Of a DNA stretch of 12,500 bases, positions 1 through 9,200 are shown one piece after another. The notes beneath the pieces are model-generated. The model did no database searches. It was given only the letters and a program-made list of their open reading frames with translations, and had not been told where the DNA came from. The DNA is taken from positions 50,307 through 62,806 of the forward strand of contig JAHBMJ010005806.1 of NCBI GenBank assembly GCA_018398765.1, given 5' to 3'. The number at the start of each line of letters is the position of its first letter. Within the stretch, counting starts at the first letter, position 1. Both the position numbers and the translations under genes were made by a program. The stretch is from Chromera velia (taxonomy: Eukaryota; Sar; Chromeraceae).

Positions 1-519
1 ATACATGAAAAAACTTTTAATCATGCATAGCACGTCCTAGTATACTGGCCGTTAGTTCGCATGGTATTAGGTATCGTGCCTAGGCCAGTTTCTTCCTAAT
101 CTACCCTAATCTATCCACCCTTAGTTTCTGACTCTGCCTGCCTCTCTATCGCGTTTTGTGTTTCCTAGTTTCTCTTTTATATCAACTTCAGTCGCCCCTG
201 CCGGCCGGAAATTGACCCGGAATCACTTAACTTATTCTCAAGCAATGACTCTTTAATAAATGACTCTTCCTGTCTGATTCGTTTCTCGCTCCATCGCATT
301 TAAATGTTTCTTTACCGGTGATAATTAAACATGCAGATTTCTAGTGTTGGGACCGTTCTTCAGTCTATATTCATGATTCTTTTTATCGCCTCTCCGGGTG
401 TGTATTGGCTATATCGCCTCGGGGGGTAGCTCAGCTTTACTGAAATCAGCCGAGAGGCCCTGAAATCGCATGCACTCGCATAACGCATTTTTTCATTTTT
501 GGGATGGGGAGGTTCGGTG

Positions 520-540
520 TCTGTCTGTTTGTTTGTTTGT
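520..540 (+). repeat. TCTG/TTTG simple repeat
   Basis: TCTGTCTG followed by repeated TTTG. The word resembles the TCTGTCTGTTTG end of the 38-bp unit that builds the large array from 6216, although the rest of the unit is absent here. Confidence 0.7.
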
Positions 541-565
541 CACGGTGTCACCCTGATTCCAAAAT

Positions 566-591
566 GTGCCCCTTAAACAACTCGCACAGAG
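566..591 (+). repeat. 26-bp dispersed motif, copy A
   Basis: Begins GTGCCCCTTAAAC and ends CTCGCACAGAG. A second copy lies 66 bp downstream at 632-657 with a few differences, and a more diverged relative is at 5847-5872. The function is unknown. Confidence 0.5.
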
Positions 592-631
592 CCGCGATTG
601 CATTAATTATAATTCGTTCCTCATGCTATAC

Positions 632-657
632 GTGCCTCTCAAATAACTCGCACGGAG
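632..657 (+). repeat. 26-bp dispersed motif, copy B
   Basis: Begins GTGCCTCTCAAAT and ends CTCGCACGGAG. It is the closer relative of the copy at 566-591, differing from it by a handful of transitions. Confidence 0.5.
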
Positions 658-800
658 TTGTATGAGCGTGCATGCATATACACGGTGCTACACAGTCCCG
701 AAAAGCATATTTTGCATGCGTTGCCGCGTGGCCCCCGATACTTACCCGTTAATTGCAGGCAAGACATACCTAAGCAGCAATCAAATTATGGCTGACCGCC

Positions 801-807
801 TATAAAT
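801..807 (+). promoter_or_regulatory. TATA box candidate
   Basis: TATAAAT in the context CCTATAAATGG is close to the eukaryotic TATA consensus. A start of transcription about 25-35 bp downstream would give a leader of roughly 350 bases before the ATG at 1189 of the protease-like locus. The first ATG in that leader (896) opens a frame of only 20 codons, which would act as an upstream ORF. This is inference from sequence only. Confidence 0.4.
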
Positions 808-1188
808 GGCCCTCTGAGGCACTCACCCAACTGGTTGCCAGGGCCCAGGGCCTCGGTTCTTGTCTAGCTCTGTACACCACACTATACTCTTGCCCATGCC
901 CTCCTCTCCTGTTTTGATCACGAGAAACAGAGAGGACTCCAGCAGAAAGAACTTTTGAGTTAAAAAACGAACAAAATTGGTGAAGAATTGAGGAAGTTCG
1001 AGGGAGTAGACGTTTTTTGCCTTACGTTCGTTACTTGAGTACACTCGATTATTACGTCCACAACCCGTCTACTTGTAAAAAAAGAACCCCATTCGCAGAG
1101 ATCGATGTCAGGAGGAAATGGATACGGATGATAGTGAATAGAAATAGAGCCAGGGGAAGTCCCAGTCAGTGTGATCTCGTCAGGCGAG

Positions 1189-2386
1189 ATGGGTACTTCA
1201 CTTGAGACTGTTGGTGAGTCTGGGCTGGCCCGATGTGCTCCAGGACCCTTACAGACTGTAACTAGGCGCTTCCCCCCTCCAGTGATCCTCATTCCCCATG
1301 TATTACCAACGCCCCCCCCCCCCTAACCCGCCAGCCGTCCGGTCTACTCCCGGGAGACCAGTAAACAACATCTTGCAGGACCCTCCAGCTCTCCCCTCTC
1401 ACGACTTGGTAGCCATGTGCAGTATCCTGAATTCCATTGTAGGCCACTCTGGTTATGGACCGGTGGACAGGCTCACGTCTGAGCTGTGAGAGCTTCGCCT
1501 GGGGTGGGCGTCCATGAAGGAGGGAGGGGAGTTCCGGAGAGATTTTCATATAGGTGACCAACTGATGGAAGCGGGTGCTCTTTCAGCGCTGATCGAGGAC
1601 CGCCCGAACATGCAAGGTCCTGTCGGCGATCGAAACGTCTTCGTGACTAGCTTCAAAATAGATTCTGTTTTGAGGGCGGTTATAGGAGACGATGCTCCTG
1701 CATTTCCAGATGTGGAGAGCAGGCGCGAGTTCCTCTCAGCGGCTCTGGGGGGGCGTGTGGAGTTTCTTGGGGAGACGGCATTACGAGCAAAGTTCTGGTA
1801 TATTCCCGTCCGACACCCTTTGATGGGCTACTGCTTCGGTGTCCTAGTGAAGAATGGGGAGCAAAGTGAAAGCTCTGCCTCACAAGCTTTGGGGGGACGT
1901 GTAGGTATGATCAGCCTTGACTGCCTTAGGGACTTATGTTTGTCTCCTGCTCTTGTCGACCTTGAAAAAAAGAGGGTCTTCCGCAGGATCGGTCTATTTA
2001 CAACCGAACTTTTCAAAGAAGTGAGGGGGTGTGAACCGAGGAGCTGGCTACGATTTTTAAACAGCATTCCGGGTGAGACAGTGATGGAAGTCACCATCCC
2101 GCAGCAGCTGGGAGAGGATTCACTGCATCTGTATGGTGATCATGTCCTTTCTTATCTCATCATGGTCCTCAGACTCCAAACGTCCGAATTGGAGAGCCTT
2201 TTCCAGTCCCATAGCGGTTCCCCCCCCATGTTGCCACCTGAGAGAGGACCTATAGCACAAGATCTGAGAAAGAGGCTAGATTGCTTGATTGGAGCGGCCT
2301 CAGACTCTGAGGTGGTACGTTCAAGGACTTTGAGGGGGCAGCCAGCGATATCCAAGACAGACATAAGGAAGACAGCCCGCGAGTAG
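1189..2386 (+). pseudogene. Broken gene with a degenerate Ulp1/C48-like domain
   Basis: The longest part is an open frame from ATG 1514 to TAG 2384-2386 (290 residues). In order (residues from 1514) it shows IGDQLMEAGALSALI near 13-27, NVFVTSF at 41-47, FWYIPV at 94-99, GYCFGVLV at 105-112, ISLDCL at 133-138, VTIPQQ at 193-198 and YGDHVLSYLI at 207-216. This is the motif order of the Ulp1/SENP peptidase fold. The block where His-Trp belongs reads GYCFG, and Tyr stands where Cys is expected, so it should be inactive. The frame extends upstream to 1298 through one TGA (1487-1489). A one-base change in the C12 run at 1312-1323 would join it to a Pro-rich frame starting at ATG 1189, which has a purine at -3 and G at +4. 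It could be a real gene starting at 1514 rather than a broken longer one. The C48 assignment is by eye. Confidence 0.4.
1312..1323 (+). repeat. C12 homopolymer at a frame junction
   Basis: Twelve consecutive C residues. The frame from ATG 1189 reads through 41 codons and meets TAA at 1324 just after this run. With one C fewer it would pass into the frame that continues through 1325-1486 and on to the 290-residue ORF. Such runs are prone to slippage in replication and in sequencing. Confidence 0.6.
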
Positions 2387-2440
2387 ATGGGTTGGCCTGC
2401 CAATGGGTGTGGTTGGAGAGCGGACCATGGGTATCGGAGT

Positions 2441-2451
2441 TTTATAAAAGC
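2441..2451 (+). promoter_or_regulatory. Weak TATA-like sequence
   Basis: TTTTATAAAAG lies just after the 290-residue frame and before the 46-bp repeat cluster. It could be a promoter element for the downstream frame, or chance. Confidence 0.15.
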
Positions 2452-2516
2452 GAGGCAAGAAGGTGTTCTGTTTCAGGTGTGTTCCGGCGGGGGGTTTTGG
2501 AGAGAGTGGGGGAGGA

Positions 2517-2850
2517 GTGCCCTAGAGTTGGGCCTCCTGCTGACTGCGTGTTTGAATGTGCAGTGCCCTAGAGTTGGGCCTCCTGCTGACTGCATGTTTG
2601 AATGTGCAGTGCTCTAGAGTTAGGCCTCCTGCTGACTGCGTGTTTGAATGTGCAGTGCCTTAGAGTTGGGCCTCCTACTGACTGTGTGTTTGAATGTGTA
2701 GTGCCCTAGAGGTGGGCCTCCTGCTGACTGCTAGGCTGACTGCGTGCTTGAATGTGCAGTGCCCTAGAGTTGGGCCTCCTGCTGACTATGTATTTGAATG
2801 TGCAGTGCCCTAGAGTTAGACCTCCTGCTAACTGCATGTATGGACGTGCT
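2517..2850 (+). repeat. 46-bp minisatellite, seven copies
   Basis: Seven head-to-tail copies start at 2517, 2563, 2609, 2655, 2701, 2759 and 2805. Each begins GTGCCCTAGAGTTGGGCC or a near variant and ends TTTGAATGTGCA or close to it. All are 46 bp except the fifth, which is 58 bp because of an internal 12-bp duplication around GCTGACTGC. The last copy is the most diverged. Since 46 is not a multiple of three, the repeat shifts reading frame at every copy, which argues against coding use. Confidence 0.93.
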
Positions 2851-3043
2851 GATGTGTACGGTCGTGTATGGTTTAGCCCTGATTGTGGGTTGCTACTAAC
2901 TGAGCAGGTTGAGGGATATTCTTTCCTGTGTGCCTTCCCCCTGTGTGCAGGCCCAGTCGAATGAGGCGTCACAGTCCCCCCTCTGCCTCGGGCCTGCTGA
3001 GACTGACGTGATGTGTAACCTGCCCCTCTTCCCCACACTGCAG
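2851..3043 (+). other. Spacer with acceptor-like pyrimidine tracts
   Basis: No supported gene. Two acceptor-like sites are seen: one ending GTGTGCAG near 2950 and a better one ending at 3043. Confidence 0.4.
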
Positions 3044-3139
3044 GCTCCTTAGAGGGGGAGGCACCAAAGACTTGGCGGAGGATCTACAGAGACTGAGGGG
3101 TTTGGAGGTGAAATTCAATCCGGTAGGACGGCTGAAATT

Positions 3140-3718
3140 GTGATATTGGGGAAGACGGGGGGGGTCCTGGGTCAGGAGATAGATGCCGTTAAGGAGAAGT
3201 TTCTGACGGCTCTACATGAAAGAGAAGAGGTCGATTGGATGCTCAGGGAGTGTGCGAGGGACTTGTCTACTAGCCTGTCCATCCTGGGGAGAGAAAGGCC
3301 CCAGTCTCTGCAAATGGCAGGTATCGCTGTGCCTGCCCCGATCCCCAGTCACTCAAACCCCCCTACGTTCAAGATACACCCACCCTGTCATAAGGATGGT
3401 TGTATAGCCCCCTCTAATCCGCCAGGCCCACAGGCGCGTTTAAATTCTGTTCCACATGTACAGTTCAACAGAAGCTTTCAACCCGTTCTCAGACCTACTG
3501 TCAGTGAGTCCCGCATGTGCTCCGTTCATGAAGATAAATTAAGGGCTACTAGAGCTCCTGCCCATGACCCCCGGGTGGGTCTACCCTTAGTCTTTGGTCA
3601 GCTTTCCTCTGAAACAGATTCTTCTACTCATAGCCCTTCAAGCTGTCCGCCCCTTCCCACTTGGAGCCTTATAGACTTGAAGCCGCACACCGAGAAGCAG
3701 GGCGAAAGCCAATTTTAA
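3140..3718 (+). CDS. Pro/Ser-rich linker frame, partial
   Basis: An open frame of 192 codons; the first codon here is GTG, so the true start is unknown and is probably upstream by splicing. Residues 1-60 look helical and charged (VKEKFLTALHEREEVDWML and following). Residues 65-175 are rich in Pro, Ser and His, as in a disordered linker. No domain is recognised. It ends at TAA 3716-3718, but the adjacent frame from 3681 takes over with an Arg-rich stretch (RSRAKANFKSRRR) and leads to the Ulp1-like domain, so a one- or two-base frame slip near 3681-3716 would make the two continuous. Its position between the two C48-like domains suggests it is their linker. It may be non-functional. Confidence 0.35.
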   Translation: MILGKTGGVLGQEIDAVKEKFLTALHEREEVDWMLRECARDLSTSLSILGRERPQSLQMAGIAVPAPIPSHSNPPTFKIHPPCHKDGCIAPSNPPGPQARLNSVPHVQFNRSFQPVLRPTVSESRMCSVHEDKLRATRAPAHDPRVGLPLVFGQLSSETDSSTHSPSSCPPLPTWSLIDLKPHTEKQGESQF

Positions 3719-5177
3719 AAGCAGACGCCGCCTCCTCAGTGATTCAGAAGCGTCCTCGCGGTGGGTTCTAGTCTGCAGATGTCCCCAGTGAAAAACTCCC
3801 CCCTCCTGGACAGGAGGCGACTGCGGAACGGTGGAACTGCCAAAAAAACGTGCAGTGTCTGCCATTGCAGCCACAACCGAACATATTCAGGCTCTGGTCT
3901 GTGACCCCCCCACTGTCTCCTCTGGAAACGCAAATGGCGCAGGGACACCTGTCTTAACAGATGGCGACGCTGCCATGACCTGAGCGGAGCATTTAGTACT
4001 GTTGGCTTTGAGAATAGTTGAAGCAAAGGAGTCTGCCGTGGCCCTAGCCGTGGCCACTGCGGGGAAGCTCCCCGATCTGTCTGTTTCTGACCCCTTTCAT
4101 GGCTCCGCCACTCTAGGCGTGATGGTTGGTGTAAGAAGCCCTCTCCTATGCCCCCATTCAGCAGGATGTACGACCGAGATAGTGGCGCAGGGGGAGTCGT
4201 TAGCCGAATCGGCCACCAGGATGGCCATTGAGGAGGAAATGATTGAGAGCGAGCAAGAGGAGGGGTTGATGGGATGGCTTGGATCATATCAATCGGACCA
4301 TAGCATCGATTCCGATGGGTTAGCCCGCCTTGCCCCTAGGAGATGGTTGAATGACAGCGCCATGAACTTTTTTGGGAGAGTGATTGCCTTCCTAGAGGCT
4401 AAATTTGAAAGCTCCCCACCCCTTACATTCGTTAATTCTGTTGCAACGGAAATGATGAAGCTCATTGACATAGAAGCAATGCTGAGGACGAGGAAGGCAG
4501 CGGACTGGCAGGTGGTGAGAGAGAGAGGAAAGGCGACTGGGGGCAGCACGGGGAGTGAGAATGTAGACACTAAGTAGAAAGAAAGAGAGACGGATCTAAA
4601 GACAGATTTACAGTCGTGGTGGGTTCACAGACTGCGGAGGATGGGAAAGCGGTTCAAGCCATATGGGGGGAAGGATCTTTTTTATGTTTTTAACTATTCG
4701 GACACGCATTGGTTGGCTGGGTACGTTAAAGGGGGCAAGAAGGGAGCTGTGAGGGAGAATAAGACTTTGCCGACGCTTACTGTCTACACATTGGACTCCC
4801 TCTCGCTAACCCAAATCTCCCTTCCAGGGCTCCTGTACCCCTGAGGCTTTTTCAAAGCAACAGCGTGCAGCGACGATTTAATAAGAGGGGATGATGACAT
4901 ACCCATGCAGGCGTATGTATTGACCGTACCATATTAGCGAAACGGCTACGATTGTGGCCCTCATATCTTGGGGTGGCTGATTGCAAGGATTACAGGGATG
5001 GACTTTCAGGAAGTCGACCATGCTATGGCAGCGCGTGTGCGGGTTGCTCTCTGGAATGTCGTAACGTATGTGTCTGAAGAACTACGATGCTGGGCAGAGA
5101 AGAGAGGGAGGTCGAGAGTATGGGGGGTGTTGAAGGGGACTTTAGGATCTGGAAGCTCTGAGCCCGCGCCGCCTTGA
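3681..5177 (+). pseudogene. Interrupted Ulp1/SENP-like (C48) cysteine protease
   Basis: One frame runs from 3681 to TGA 5175-5177, broken by TGA 3789, TGA 3981, TAG 4575, TGA 4842 and TAG 4935. The 5' part is low in complexity and carries PKKRAV (3840-3857), an SV40-type nuclear signal. The domain opens with RWLNDSAMNFF (from about 4341) and LTFVNS (from about 4422). It continues with YVFNYSDTHWLAGYV (His 4707-4709) and VYTLDSL (Asp 4794-4796). It closes with a TVPY block, a stop, then RNGYDCGPHILGWL (Cys 4953-4955). Ulp1-family proteases cleave SUMO or related modifiers, or act as transposon or viral processing enzymes, using a His-Asp-Cys triad and an oxyanion Gln six residues before Cys. 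Here Asp to Cys is 53 residues and the Gln position is TAG. The triad codons are intact but the protein cannot be made whole without readthrough. The family call is strong; the biological role is unknown. Confidence 0.75.
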
Positions 5178-5651
5178 GGGCTAGGAGGTCCAATGAATTG
5201 GCCTCGATTGAACTGCACTGCTAGTAGGGGTCGGAGCGTAATTTAGTGATGGAGGCGGAGTTCCAAGTATGACATCTAGTGGCGGAGAGGGAGTCTCAAA
5301 TAACTGTCTGGTGTTGCATTTCCTCAGAGTCTCTTAGAGCTAGAGGGGGTTAATGCAAAGCACTGCAAGCTAGGTAGATTCATTTCTTCCTTTTAGTCGA
5401 GATGCAGCGTGTTTGGTAGGAGTTCTCTCCTCCTCGTACGAGTCGGTTTTCCCGCCTTCACCTGTTTTTTCCTCATTGACCGGTACTGCATGCCAGAGGT
5501 TTTTATCCAGGACTACTCTAGGGTGTGGGCCGACAGACCGTATGAATGACCAGACATGTGATACGCGGCGGGTAATGCCGAGCGATTGTGTGATATATGC
5601 ATATGGGGTGGAGGTACTACCCAGACGGGCAGATGTTCCCATACCCTCCCT

Positions 5652-5672
5652 TAATACCTAATACCTAATACC
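5652..5672 (+). repeat. TAATACC x3 microrepeat
   Basis: Three head-to-tail copies of the heptamer TAATACC. The derived 12-mer ATACCTAATACC is the exact reverse complement of GGTATTAGGTAT at 63-74. Heptamer telomere repeats of related type (CCCTAAA) exist in many protists, but this is not that sequence. Confidence 0.7.
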
Positions 5673-5758
5673 CCCGTGACCTGGCTCAAAGGGTAACGCA
5701 CGCGAGTGAAGCCTGATCGCGACATCCATCCGTCACGCAACGTGCAATGCAACAGCTC

Positions 5759-5804
5759 CGTGCAAACGATCGCGGACAGTTCGTGCCAACGGTCGCGGAA
5801 AGTT
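5759..5804 (+). repeat. 23-bp tandem duplication
   Basis: Two adjacent copies, 5759-5781 and 5782-5804. Both begin CGTGC and carry TCGCGGA, and they differ at only a few positions. The function is unknown. Confidence 0.75.
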
Positions 5805-5846
5805 CGAGCCATGCGCATAACTGTATCCACGAAAACTTCAAGAAAC

Positions 5847-5872
5847 GTGCCCCTCAAGCAACCTGTGCGGGA
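5847..5872 (+). repeat. 26-bp dispersed motif, copy C
   Basis: Begins GTGCCCCTCAAGC, related to the two copies at 566-591 and 632-657. The differences from copy A appear to be all transitions. Confidence 0.35.
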
Positions 5873-6215
5873 TTAACTCTTTGTGCGGGACGCCAGTGCA
5901 TGGCACAAGATCGATCTCGGCCACGCCAATGCATTCAATTAACCTATAGGATCTTCGATGGCAAAAAAGAACTGGTATGGAACAGACATAGCTGCATATT
6001 CTCCTGTACATCTGCAAGATGGAGGTAATAGGCCCACCAGTAGGTCCAAATTTCCAGTCAATCCTGCGTCTGTGCATACAGCTAAGCAGCAGCTTTTTGA
6101 CTAACCTTGCTACGAACTCTGCATACACAGTTCAATCAAACTTCTGTCTGGACACGTGGTGAGAGGATCAAATCTTCAAGCCAGAAGTCCTATATAAAAA
6201 TAAACACGCAGATGT

Positions 6216-9200
6216 TGAACTTCTCTCCACTTTCACCTTTTCTGCTTGAATGACGGCCTCTTCACTTCCATCTTTCTGTCTCAGAGTCTTTGCATGATGG
6301 CCTCTCCACTTCCATCTTTCTGTTTGTTTGCATGACGGCCTCTCCACCTCCATCTTTCTGTCTGTTTGCATGACGGCCTCTCCACTTTCATCTTTCTGTC
6401 TGTTTGTATGATGGCCTCTCCATTTTCATCTTTCTATCTGTTTGCATGACAGCCTCTCCACCTCCATCTTTCTGTCTGTTTGCATGGCGGCCTCTCCACT
6501 TTCATCTTTCTGTCTATTTGCATGATGGCCTCTCCACTTTCATCTTTCTGTCTCTTTGCATGACGGCCTCTCCACTTTCATCTTTCTGTCTGTTTGCACG
6601 ACAGCCTCTCCACTTCCATCTTTCTATCTGTTTGCATGACGGCCTCTCCACTTTTGTTTTTGTATCTATTTGCATGACGGCCTCTCCACTTCCATCTTTC
6701 TGCCTGTTTGCATGACGGTCTCTCCACTTTCATTTCTATCTGTTTGCATGGCGCCTCTCCGCTTCCATCTTTCTGTCTGTTTGTATGGCACCTCTCTACT
6801 TTCATCTTTCTGTCTGTTTGCATGGCGCCTCTCCACTTTCGTCTTTCTGTCTGTTTGCACGACGGCCTCTCCACTTTCATCTTTCTGTCTGTTTGCATAA
6901 AAGCCTCTCCGCTTCTATCTTTCTGTCTGTTTGCACGACAGCCTCTCTACTTCCATCTTTCTGTCTGTTTGCATGACGGCCTCTCCACTTCCATCTTTCT
7001 GTCTATTTCCATGGCGCCTCTCCGCTTCCATCTTTCTATCTGTTTGCATGGCGCCTCTCTACTTTCATCTTTCTGTCTGTTTGTATGGCGCCTCTTCACT
7101 TTCATCTTTCTGTTTGTTTATACGACGGCCTCTCTATCTCCATCTTTCTGTCTGTTTCCATGACAGCCTCTCAGCTTCTATCTTTCTGTCTGTTTGCATG
7201 CCGCCTCTCCACTTTTATCTTTCTGTCTGTTTGCATGACGCCTCTCCACTTTCGTCTTTCTGTCTGTTTGCACGACGACCTCTCTACCTCCATCTTTCTG
7301 TCTGTTTCCATGACAGCCTCTCCACTTCCATCTTTTTATCTCTTTGCATGACGGCCTCTCCACTTTCATCTTTCTGTCTGTTTGCACGACAGCTTCTCCA
7401 CTTCCATCTTTCTATCTGTTTGCATGACGGCCTCTCCACCTTCGTCTTTCTATCTATTTGTATGACGGCCTCTCCACTTCCATCTTTCTGCCTGTTTGCA
7501 TGACGGCCTCTCTACTTTCATCTTTCTGTCTGTTTGTATGGCGCCTCTCCGCTTCCCTCTTTCTGTCTGTTTGTATGGCGCCTCTCTACTTTCATCTTTC
7601 TGTCTGTTTGCATGGCGCCTCTCCACTTTCGTCTTTCTGTCTCTTTGCACGACGGCCTCTCCACTTCCATCTTTCTGTCTATTTCCATGACAGCCTCTCT
7701 GCTTCCATCTTTCTGTCTGTTTGCACGATAGCCTCTCTACTTCCATCTTTCTGCCTGTTTGCATGACGGCCTCTTCACTTTCATCTTTGTGTCTGTTTGT
7801 ATGGCGCCTCTCCGCTTCCATCTTTCTGTCTGTTTGCATGGCGCCTCTCCACTTTCATCTTTCTGTCTGTTTGTATGGGGCCTCTCCACTTTCATCTTTC
7901 TGTCTGTTTACACGATGGCCTCTCCATCTCCATCTTTCTGTCTGTTTCTATGACAGCCTCTCCGCTTCCATCTTTCTGTCTGTTTGCATGGCGCCTCTCC
8001 ACTTTCATCTTTCTGCCTGTTTGCATGGCGCCTCTCCACTTTTGTCTTTCTGTCTGTTTGCACGACAGCCTCTCCACCTCCATCTTTCTGTCTATTTCCA
8101 TGACAGCCTCTCCACTTCCATCTTTTTGTCTCTTTGCATGACGGCCTCTCCACTTTCATCTTTCTGTCTGTTTGCATAACAGCCTCTCCACTTCCATCTT
8201 TCTATCTGTTTGCATGACGGCCTCTCCACTTTCATCTTTCTATCTATTTGCATGACGGCCTCTCCACTTCCATCTTTCTGCCTGTTTGCATGATGGCCTC
8301 TCCACTTTCATCTTTCTGTCTGTTTGTATGGTGCCTCTCCGCTTCTATCTTTCTGTCTGTTTGTATGGCGCCTCTCTACTTTCATCTTTTTATCTGTTTG
8401 CATGGCGCCTCTCCACTTTCGTCTTTCTGTCTGTTTGCACGATGGCCTCTCCACTTCCATCTTTCTGTCTGTTTCCATGACAGCCTCTCCGCTTCTATCT
8501 TTCTGTCTGTTTACACGACAGCCTCTCTACTTCCATCTTTCTGTCTGTTTGCATGACGGCCTCTCCACTTTCATCTTTCTGTCTGTTTGTATGGCGCCTC
8601 TCCGCTTTCATCTTTCTGTCTGTTTGCATGGCGCCTCTCCACTTTCATCTTTCTGTCTGTTTGCATGGTGCCTCTCCACTTTCATCTTTCTGTCTGTTTG
8701 CACGACGGCCTCTCCATCTCCATCTTTCTGTCTGTTTCCATGACAGCCTCTCCGGTTCCATCTTTCTATCTGTTTGCATACCGCCTCTCCACTTTCATCT
8801 TTCTGTCTATTTGCATGGTGCCTCTCCACTTTCGTCTTTCTGTCTGTTTACATGACGGCCTTTCCACCTCCATCTTTCTGTTTGTTTCTATGACAGCCTC
8901 TCCACTTTCGTCTTTCTGTCTGTTTGCACGATGGCCTCTCCACTTCTATCTTTTTGTCTGTTTGCATGATGGCCTCTCCACTTCCATCTTTCTGTCTGTT
9001 TGTACAACGGCCTCTCCACTTTCATCTTTCTGTCTGTTTGCATGACGGTCTCTCTACTTTAATCGTTTTGTCTTCTTGCACGACGGCCTCTCCACTTTCA
9101 TCTTTCTGTCTCTTTACATGACGGTCTTTCCACTTCCGTCTCTCTGTCTGTTTGTATGACGGCCTCTCCACTTCCATTTTTCTTTTTTTCTTCTTGCATG

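Larger units (their letters stand above)
1..800. other. Non-coding left flank
   Basis: No supported gene. Both strands carry only short open frames. The segment contains a degenerate CCTAATCTA-type doublet (about 94-114), a TCTG/TTTG simple repeat (520-540), two copies of a 26-bp motif (566-591 and 632-657) and three GCATGC palindromes (468, 670, 714). A stretch at 417-455 begins like a tRNA (GGTAGCTCAG) but does not fold as one. Confidence 0.6.
2477..3043 (+). other. Possible phase-0 intron (567 bp)
   Basis: A donor-like CAG|GTGTGT at 2476/2477 faces a strong acceptor-like polypyrimidine tract ending CCCCACACTGCAG at 3043. The length, 567 bp, is a multiple of three, and removing it joins the frame of the 290-residue ORF to the frame of the 3140-3718 ORF. 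Against it, TAG at 2384 and TAG at 3050 would still lie in the joined frame. The interval contains the 46-bp minisatellite. This is inference from splice-like signals only. Confidence 0.25.
5178..6215. other. Spacer between protease locus and minisatellite
   Basis: About 1 kb without a supported gene. The frame at 5413-5661 has no ATG start, no recognisable motif, and competing short frames overlap it. The segment contains TAATACC in three tandem copies (5652-5672), a 23-bp tandem duplication (5759-5804) and a diverged copy of the 26-bp motif (5847-5872). Confidence 0.5.

Noticed and set aside
417-480. tRNA gene starting GGTAGCTCAG
   Set aside because: The D-arm does not close, and there is no anticodon stem or T-loop in register.
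960-1292. 110-codon frame on the minus strand
   Set aside because: It overlaps the proposed 5' end of the + strand locus and shows no motif; probably chance.
3736-4287. 183-codon frame on the minus strand
   Set aside because: It lies opposite the linker and N-terminal part of the C48-like region, and its composition is that of a complementary shadow frame.
4720-4826. Intron ending CCCAAATCTCCCTTCCAG at 4826
   Set aside because: The acceptor looks good, but the only nearby donor would remove the catalytic Asp block, and the TGA at 4842 would remain.
63-5665. 12-bp exact inverted repeat (63-74 and 5654-5665) as terminal inverted repeats of a transposon
   Set aside because: Too short and built from a simple TAATACC microrepeat. 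No target duplications were seen, and its distance from the coding region is arbitrary.
5782-5812. Pol III B-box-like AGTTCGAGCC
   Set aside because: No matching A box or foldable tRNA structure upstream; it is part of a 23-bp duplication.
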